Positions 14,906-18,905 of a DNA stretch of 18,905 nucleotides are shown here, piece by piece. The notes below the pieces were generated by a model. The model had not been told where the DNA came from. It saw only the letters and a list, made by a program, of their open reading frames with translations, and did no database searches. A program made the position numbers and the translations under genes. Source of the stretch: an uncultured Bacteroidales bacterium (GTDB lineage: Bacteria > Bacteroidota > Bacteroidia > Bacteroidales > Muribaculaceae); contig UQDU01000041.1 in assembly GCA_900539915.1 (NCBI GenBank), positions 1 to 18,905 on the forward strand, read 5' to 3'. Position 1 is the stretch's first letter, and the number at the start of each line of letters is the position of its first letter.

Positions 14906-15787
14906 ATGAGAACTACAATCCTGACATGCTCGGCACTGCTGCTGAGTATGGTTACGATAACCGGATGCAAAAGCAGTCAGCAGACCAATATGAAACAGCC
15001 TGAAAAAACAGCTACAACTACGGCCTCTGCCGCCAAACAGTCACCTGAAGTAATGGACCGGATAGCCGGCGAATGGTCAGTGACCTCCATAGGCGACAGC
15101 GTGCTTGATGTCGAGAAGCTGCCTGTAATCAGCCTCCAGCAGCCCGAAAACAAGACCAACGAAAATGTCAATACCCTGCTCTGCTACGCCAATGGCGGAT
15201 GCAACACTATCAACGGACAGTTTACGGTGGCCGACGGCAATGCCATCACTCCTTCGGGAGAGTTCATATCCACGATGATGCTCTGCCCCGACCCGAATTT
15301 CGATATGATGATGGGACAGGCTTTCCCTAAGGTGAAAAGCTACGCTATCTCTGACGCCAACGGTGAGTCTGTGCTGACGCTGTATGATGCCAAGGGCAAG
15401 AAACTGATGTCGCTCCGCAAACATGACATTGATTTTATCAACGGAGCATGGCGTGTGACCTCTATCGACGGCAAGCAGATAGCTCCCGAGGTAGGCATGG
15501 AGATGGTGATAGACCTCCCCGAACACCGCGTGCACATGAACGCCGGCTGTAACATCGTCAACGGCACCATAGAGCCGGTGATGGATACCCCGGCCGGTAT
15601 AAAGTTCAGCAACATGGCAGCCACCCGTATGACATGCCCCAATATAGAGCTGGAATACGCTTTGCTCCAGAACCTTGAAAAGGTGGCCAAATGCGTCCGC
15701 TCGGGCAAGAAAGACACCGCGCTGCTTGAAAACGCCACAGGCAAGGTGCTTATAACCATGACACGCCTTGATCTTAATGTCGACTAA
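14906..15787 (+). CDS. Tandem META-domain lipoprotein
   Basis: This 293-residue predicted lipoprotein has lipobox ITGC with Cys21 lipidated. A Lys/Gln/Thr linker (22-48) leads into two META (HslJ-like) domains. The first, about 53-172, has NGGCNTINGQ (96-105) and the Cys127 of MMLCPDP. The second, about 178-290, has NAGCNIVNGT (212-221), RMTCPN (241-246) and a Leu-rich helix. The repeated GCN turn and conserved second Cys show that the halves share a fold. Its role is unknown; META proteins are envelope proteins linked to stress and drug tolerance in other bacteria. The 82-bp leader region is AT-rich with no confident promoter. A bidirectional terminator follows. Confidence 0.87.
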   Translation: MRTTILTCSALLLSMVTITGCKSSQQTNMKQPEKTATTTASAAKQSPEVMDRIAGEWSVTSIGDSVLDVEKLPVISLQQPENKTNENVNTLLCYANGGCNTINGQFTVADGNAITPSGEFISTMMLCPDPNFDMMMGQAFPKVKSYAISDANGESVLTLYDAKGKKLMSLRKHDIDFINGAWRVTSIDGKQIAPEVGMEMVIDLPEHRVHMNAGCNIVNGTIEPVMDTPAGIKFSNMAATRMTCPNIELEYALLQNLEKVAKCVRSGKKDTALLENATGKVLITMTRLDLNVD

Positions 15788-15806
15788 ACGACACTGACAC
15801 ATCCCC

Positions 15807-15827
15807 TGCGTCTTAGCATCTGACGCA
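15807..15827. repeat. Short hairpin after the tandem-META gene
   Basis: TGCGTC (15807-15812) and GACGCA (15822-15827) form a 6-bp stem with a 9-nt loop, 20 bp past the lipoprotein stop codon. There is no T-tract. It precedes the stronger terminator and may only stabilise the mRNA end. Confidence 0.3.
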
Positions 15828-15840
15828 TAAGTGCACATAT

Positions 15841-15885
15841 AAAAAATCCCGGCGGCATCTCAGACGATGCGGTCGGGATTTTTCT
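15841..15885. terminator. Bidirectional terminator between the tandem-META gene and ruvC
   Basis: AAAAATCCCG (15842-15851) pairs perfectly with CGGGATTTTT (15874-15883), with an inner GCATC/GATGC stem. A run of T follows on each strand, so it can end both convergent units. The ruvC stop codon (15862-15860) lies in the apical loop, and its last codons form one arm. Confidence 0.85.
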
Positions 15886-16450
15886 TTATAAAGTCTTTCC
15901 AGCTGCCGGCAGAACTTCGCGCCGGCATGGGTCTTGAAGTTTCATAGAAATGGCAGAGGGCTGCGGCAAGCGCGTCGGTGGCATCAAGTTTGCCCCCCAT
16001 CTGGCTGTCAGGAATCTTGAGTATGCGCTGCAGCATGGTGCTGACCTGCTCTTTTGAGGCTGCGCCGTTGCCGGTGATAGCCATCTTGATTTTGCGCGGC
16101 TCATACTCCGTTATAGGCACATCCCGGCTCAGGGCTGCCGCCATGGCCACGCCTTGGGCTCTGCCGAGTTTCAGCATCGACTGTACGTTTTTGCCGAAAA
16201 ACGGAGCCTCTATGGCCAGCTCGTCAGGGAGGAAGTTTTCCACCAGACTCACCACGCGGTCATATATGCGTCTGAGCCTCATGTAATGGCTCTCAAAGCG
16301 GCTCAGTTCTATCACACCCATGGCTATCATGACCGGCTTTTTGGCCGCTACGCCGAGCAGACTGTAGCCCATGACGTTGGTACCCGGGTCTATACCCATG
16401 ATGATGCGGTCAAACTGCTTCAGCTTGACATCATTCAGGCTATCGGACAT
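15860..16450 (-). CDS. ruvC: RuvC, Holliday junction resolvase
   Basis: This 196-residue dimeric endonuclease cuts Holliday junctions symmetrically during recombinational repair, working with RuvAB. The acidic catalytic set is complete: Asp21 in GIDPG, Glu81 in IEAPF, and Asp156/Asp159 in DATDA. The DNA-binding stretch FFGKNVQSMLKLGRAQG (84-100) and YEPRKIKMAITGNGAASKEQ (116-135) are typical. The protein is slightly longer than E. coli RuvC owing to N- and C-terminal tails. Its start overlaps the end of the DUF4286 gene by 11 bp, so translation is probably coupled. ruvA and ruvB are not in the window. The coding end is folded into the terminator. Confidence 0.97.
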   Translation of the reverse strand: MSDSLNDVKLKQFDRIIMGIDPGTNVMGYSLLGVAAKKPVMIAMGVIELSRFESHYMRLRRIYDRVVSLVENFLPDELAIEAPFFGKNVQSMLKLGRAQGVAMAAALSRDVPITEYEPRKIKMAITGNGAASKEQVSTMLQRILKIPDSQMGGKLDATDALAAALCHFYETSRPMPARSSAGSWKDFIKKNPDRIV

Positions 16451-16763
16451 CGGTATCTACGATTTCCATGAAGGTGGTAAACGGCAGGAAGCGGTCACCC
16501 CACGCAGCATGACGCTGCGGCAGCAATGACTCAGCCATATAGTCGGTCCATCCGGCGGCATCTTCACGTGATGCCACCTTGAACTGGCACGCATAAGCCT
16601 CCGCTTCATCGTCGTGCGGCCCGTCAATCATCTGCCCTATCACACGTGAGGCCACTACAGCGGTTGCGCCATGAGCCATAGCCTCCGGAATAAAACTGCG
16701 TCTAAGCCAGTCAAGAAACTCGGTCCTTATGGACCCGTCGATGGCAAAAGTGGTATTGATCAT
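16440..16763 (-). CDS. DUF4286 family protein
   Basis: This 107-residue protein matches the small Bacteroidetes DUF4286 family as I know it. It begins with INTTFAID and continues with an FLDWLRRSFIPEAM segment (about 16-29), ending with the FMEIVD strand. The pattern suggests a ferredoxin-like alpha/beta fold similar to small dimeric barrel proteins; function is unknown. ATG at 16763 is chosen because relatives start with M-I-x-N-T-T-F. ATG at 16772 would add three residues, and the frame remains open to 16799, where it would overlap the upstream gene. It lies 19 bp after the GYF_2-CD225 gene and overlaps ruvC by 11 bp. This pairing with ruvC is, to my knowledge, common in Bacteroidales. Confidence 0.85.
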   Translation of the reverse strand: MINTTFAIDGSIRTEFLDWLRRSFIPEAMAHGATAVVASRVIGQMIDGPHDDEAEAYACQFKVASREDAAGWTDYMAESLLPQRHAAWGDRFLPFTTFMEIVDTDVR

Positions 16764-16782
16764 CAACCCCATGGCTTCTCTA

Positions 16783-17412
16783 TCACGGCATATCCACACC
16801 TAAGGCTGACACGCCCACGGCAAATAAAAACCATAATACAGGGCCGAGGATATTGATGGCAAGACCTATCCAAAAACCGAGTTTGGTCCAGAAACCGGCA
16901 CTCTGTGACGCTGCCTCCGCACCCACTATATCACCTCTGCGCCATATGGCCTCGACATTTGATGCCTTGACTATGCCTACTATGCCGAAAGGCAGACAGC
17001 AGAATAACGTCACAAGAATCGACTCCACAAGCCATGTCTTGGGACACAGAGTCATTTGTTCCATCGGCTGCTGATGGGGATAGGCACCGTTGAATCTCGG
17101 AGGCTGGTTATACTGCCTGTCCTGGTTATAGCCGGGATTGGGAGCACTCTGCTGACCGCACCTGTCGGCAGGAGCGGCCTGTGAGCCGGCAAACGGAGGC
17201 GGAGTGGCGACGGTAACATCGTCAGGATTCGATGAATCAAGATCCGGACGGCCAAACAGCAGTTCCTGAAGCTCCGGGATTGACTGCGCCTGGGCCCAGT
17301 CGGTCATCCCTTCGGTCCATACAAGCGATGTGGCCGTAAGGCCGTTTATAAGCAGCTGATGGTGGTCAAACGGGCCCTTGGGCTGTCCGTTGATGGCTAT
17401 GTAATATTTCAT
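16783..17412 (-). CDS. GYF_2-CD225 (IFITM-like) membrane protein
   Basis: This 209-residue protein has a GYF_2 domain at residues 1-52 (YYIAINGQPKGPF, then VWTEGMTDWAQA). A disordered Pro/Gln/Asn-rich linker (about 55-122) and a C-terminal CD225 domain (about 124-200) follow. The CD225 part shows the family's hydrophobic intramembrane helix with a Cys-Cys pair at 138-139 (LFCCLPFG), the loop motif GDIVGAEAASQSA (160-172) and a second transmembrane helix (about 176-200). CD225 is the domain of eukaryotic interferon-induced transmembrane proteins; bacterial members are of unknown function. GYF_2 domains probably bind Pro-rich peptides or act as adaptors. It begins 1 bp after the glycosyltransferase stop. 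Domain calls come from motif recognition. Confidence 0.88.
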   Translation of the reverse strand: MKYYIAINGQPKGPFDHHQLLINGLTATSLVWTEGMTDWAQAQSIPELQELLFGRPDLDSSNPDDVTVATPPPFAGSQAAPADRCGQQSAPNPGYNQDRQYNQPPRFNGAYPHQQPMEQMTLCPKTWLVESILVTLFCCLPFGIVGIVKASNVEAIWRRGDIVGAEAASQSAGFWTKLGFWIGLAINILGPVLWFLFAVGVSALGVDMP

Positions 17413-17413
17413 T

Positions 17414-18184
17414 CTATTGTTTGTTAGGCGAGGCAGTGGAGCGTCGTCGGTTGATATATCTTTTGAGGAATTTAAGATGCCTTAATACCGTGGGGAGTGT
17501 GCCGAAATAGCGGCACATGATGTTGAAGCGTTCGCGCAGCGAGGCCTTCATATTGGCCGTGGTCATCCCCTCGCTCAGGTAGTGGATTATGGTCTCATCC
17601 ACATAATGGTTGCGGCGAGAATGTTGCAGGCATCTTATGCACCAGTCATAGTCGGCCGAAAAACGGTAGCGCAGGTTATAGAAACCTGTAATCTTGCGCA
17701 ATGCCACGAAAGCCTGATGGCACACGGTCATGCCTTCCTTAAACGAATCAAGCGCAAGCTGCTCGGGTGCACGGAGATGACGCGGACCAAGCACACGGTC
17801 GTCAGCATCCACTATGTCGGTCTGACCGTAGATGATGCCGGGGAAATCATTGTCCATCGCCGCATCGGCAAGCAGCTGCAAAGTTTCAGGTGAAGCGAAA
17901 CGGTCACCGGCATTGAGGAATATCAGGTATTCGCCCTGCGCCATGGCTATGCCTTTGTTCATGGCGTCATAGATACCCTTGTCAGGCTCGCTTATCCATC
18001 GGAGGTTTTCATTCTTGCATCCACGGATAATATCTATCGTTCCATCGGTCGATGCGCCGTCCACCACTATCATCTCATACAGATCACACGTTTGCTCCGT
18101 GACGCTCCGCAAGGTTGGAGGAAGCGTCAGGCGTGCATTATAGGTAACTGTGATGATGGAAAATAGTGGTTTAACTTCTGACAT
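17414..18184 (-). CDS. Family 2 glycosyltransferase
   Basis: This 256-residue cytosolic or peripheral GT-A enzyme transfers a sugar from a nucleotide donor, probably for surface polysaccharide or lipid-linked glycan. The nucleotide-binding core is SIITVTYNA (9-17), VDGASTDGT (41-49) and EPDKGIYDAMNKG (66-78). The metal-site region FLNAGD (89-94) carries Asp94 in the DxD position. ADYDWCIRCL further on fits the acceptor-side (ED)xxRW-like element. The Arg/Lys-rich C-terminal end (KFLKRYINRRR) may contact the membrane. No other glycan genes are clustered with it, so donor and acceptor are unknown. It heads the operon with the GYF_2-CD225, DUF4286 and ruvC genes. Confidence 0.9.
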   Translation of the reverse strand: MSEVKPLFSIITVTYNARLTLPPTLRSVTEQTCDLYEMIVVDGASTDGTIDIIRGCKNENLRWISEPDKGIYDAMNKGIAMAQGEYLIFLNAGDRFASPETLQLLADAAMDNDFPGIIYGQTDIVDADDRVLGPRHLRAPEQLALDSFKEGMTVCHQAFVALRKITGFYNLRYRFSADYDWCIRCLQHSRRNHYVDETIIHYLSEGMTTANMKASLRERFNIMCRYFGTLPTVLRHLKFLKRYINRRRSTASPNKQ

Positions 18185-18210
18185 TGCTAAAGCGTTATAT
18201 TGTCACAATG

Positions 18211-18241
18211 CAAATATACAAATTTTGCATTTCTAAATCAA
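18211..18241 (-). promoter_or_regulatory. Promoter of the glycosyltransferase-ruvC operon
   Basis: On the minus strand TTG (18241-18239), a 20-nt spacer and TATATTTG (18218-18211) match the consensus. The start site near 18207 would leave a leader of about 22 nt before the ATG at 18184. Confidence 0.7.
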
Positions 18242-18255
18242 TATAGGTAACTTTA
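18224..18255 (+). promoter_or_regulatory. Promoter of ysxC
   Basis: TTTG (18224-18227), a 20-nt spacer and TAACTTTA (18248-18255), one base off TAnnTTTG, precede the ATG at 18288 by about 30 nt. It interleaves with the divergent glycosyltransferase promoter, so the two polymerase sites overlap. Confidence 0.55.
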
Positions 18256-18287
18256 GAGACAGATTTGAAACATAAGTATTAACTGAT

Positions 18288-18890
18288 ATGATAGTCAACA
18301 CAGCCAGATTCGAAATAAGCAATACCGATGTCAACAAATGTCCCGACAGCTCCAAACATGAATACGCCTTCATAGGCCGGAGCAATGTGGGCAAATCATC
18401 ACTTATCAACATGCTCACCGGCAAGAAAAACCTTGCCATGACATCATCAACCCCTGGCAAAACCATGCTCATCAACCATTTCCTGGTCAATGACAGCTGG
18501 TATATAGTTGACCTCCCCGGCTACGGATACGCGCAACGAAGCAAGACTGACCGCGAACGGCTTGAGAAAATCATCAAGAGCTATATACTCCGTCGCAGCC
18601 AGATGACAAACCTCTTTCTGCTTATTGATTCACGCCACAAACCTCAGAAAATAGACCTTGAGTTCATGGAATTTTTAGGCGAAAACGGGATCCCGTTCAG
18701 CATAGTATTCACAAAGACAGACAAACTGAGCAAAAAAGCAGCCGAAGATAACATCGCAGCCTACTGCAAAGCCCTGCTCGAACAATGGGAAGAACTCCCC
18801 CCCGTATTCGTCACATCCAGCGAAACCGGCAAAGGCCGCGAAGAACTCCTCGCCTACATCGCCGAACTCAACCAACTCCCCCTCCAATAA
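18288..18890 (+). CDS. ysxC: YsxC/EngB, ribosome biogenesis GTPase
   Basis: This 200-residue TrmE-Era-EngA-YihA family GTPase is needed for late assembly of the large ribosomal subunit. The G motifs are complete: G1 GRSNVGKS (30-37), the G2 loop SSTPGKT (53-59), G3 DLPGYG (75-80), G4 TKTD (142-145) and a G5-like VTSSETGKG near the C-terminus. Its length is typical of the family. It is complete, with its stop at 18888-18890. The remaining 15 bases of the window hold no feature. It is transcribed away from the glycosyltransferase operon. Confidence 0.97.
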   Translation: MIVNTARFEISNTDVNKCPDSSKHEYAFIGRSNVGKSSLINMLTGKKNLAMTSSTPGKTMLINHFLVNDSWYIVDLPGYGYAQRSKTDRERLEKIIKSYILRRSQMTNLFLLIDSRHKPQKIDLEFMEFLGENGIPFSIVFTKTDKLSKKAAEDNIAAYCKALLEQWEELPPVFVTSSETGKGREELLAYIAELNQLPLQ

Positions 18891-18905
18891 CCCCCACCCC
18901 AATCC

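Noticed and set aside
15077..15838. Open frame of 253 codons on the minus strand opposite the tandem-META gene
   Set aside because: The plus-strand lipoprotein has a signal peptide and clear domains; the reverse frame has none and would start inside the terminator region.

Overview
The window looks like chromosomal DNA from a member of the Bacteroidales, most likely a gut Muribaculaceae-type bacterium. Three things point there. Starts lack convincing Shine-Dalgarno sequences. Promoters repeatedly match the Bacteroidetes pattern (-33 TTTG or TTG, about 20 nt, then -7 TAnnTTTG). The proteins (GYF_2-CD225, DUF4286, META lipoproteins, RlmN, FolD, Ffh) most resemble Bacteroidales families as I know them. 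The family placement is inference. No insertion sequence, prophage, CRISPR array or integrase is visible. Most of the window is core housekeeping sequence with a few accessory genes.

Layout. 1-1016: a CAT-like O-acetyltransferase (+) converges with, and overlaps, a small two-helix membrane protein (-). That protein follows a single-domain META lipoprotein (-). 1623-1791: tRNA-His (-) with its own promoter and terminator. 1855-5401: a tightly packed minus-strand operon panC-panD-ffh-folD behind a good promoter. 5658-8371: an orphan OmpR-type response regulator whose phospho-acceptor position is Glu, then rnhB and an unidentified polytopic membrane protein. 8392-9996: a zinc-type ABC operon (binding lipoprotein and ATPase) with no permease gene, whose 3' end overlaps rlmN on the other strand. 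11200-14823: glmS and a long-chain acyl-CoA ligase. 14906-15787: a tandem-META lipoprotein. 15860-18184: a minus-strand operon of GT2 glycosyltransferase, GYF_2-CD225 membrane protein, DUF4286 protein and ruvC. It ends in a bidirectional terminator built partly from ruvC codons. 18288-18890: ysxC/engB, divergent from the glycosyltransferase through interleaved promoters.

Metabolic links: PanC and PanD make pantothenate for CoA, and the acyl-CoA ligase uses CoA. FolD interconverts the C1-folates that the pantoate branch needs. GlmS and the GT2 enzyme feed envelope glycan synthesis. Ffh delivers membrane and exported proteins, while YsxC and RlmN act on the ribosome.

The points most worth a second look are the degenerate receiver domain, two promoters so close to their ATG that the mRNAs should be leaderless or nearly so, the missing zinc permease, the IFITM-like CD225 protein, and the unassigned membrane protein after rnhB. 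I found no clear multi-gene system of a previously unknown kind.
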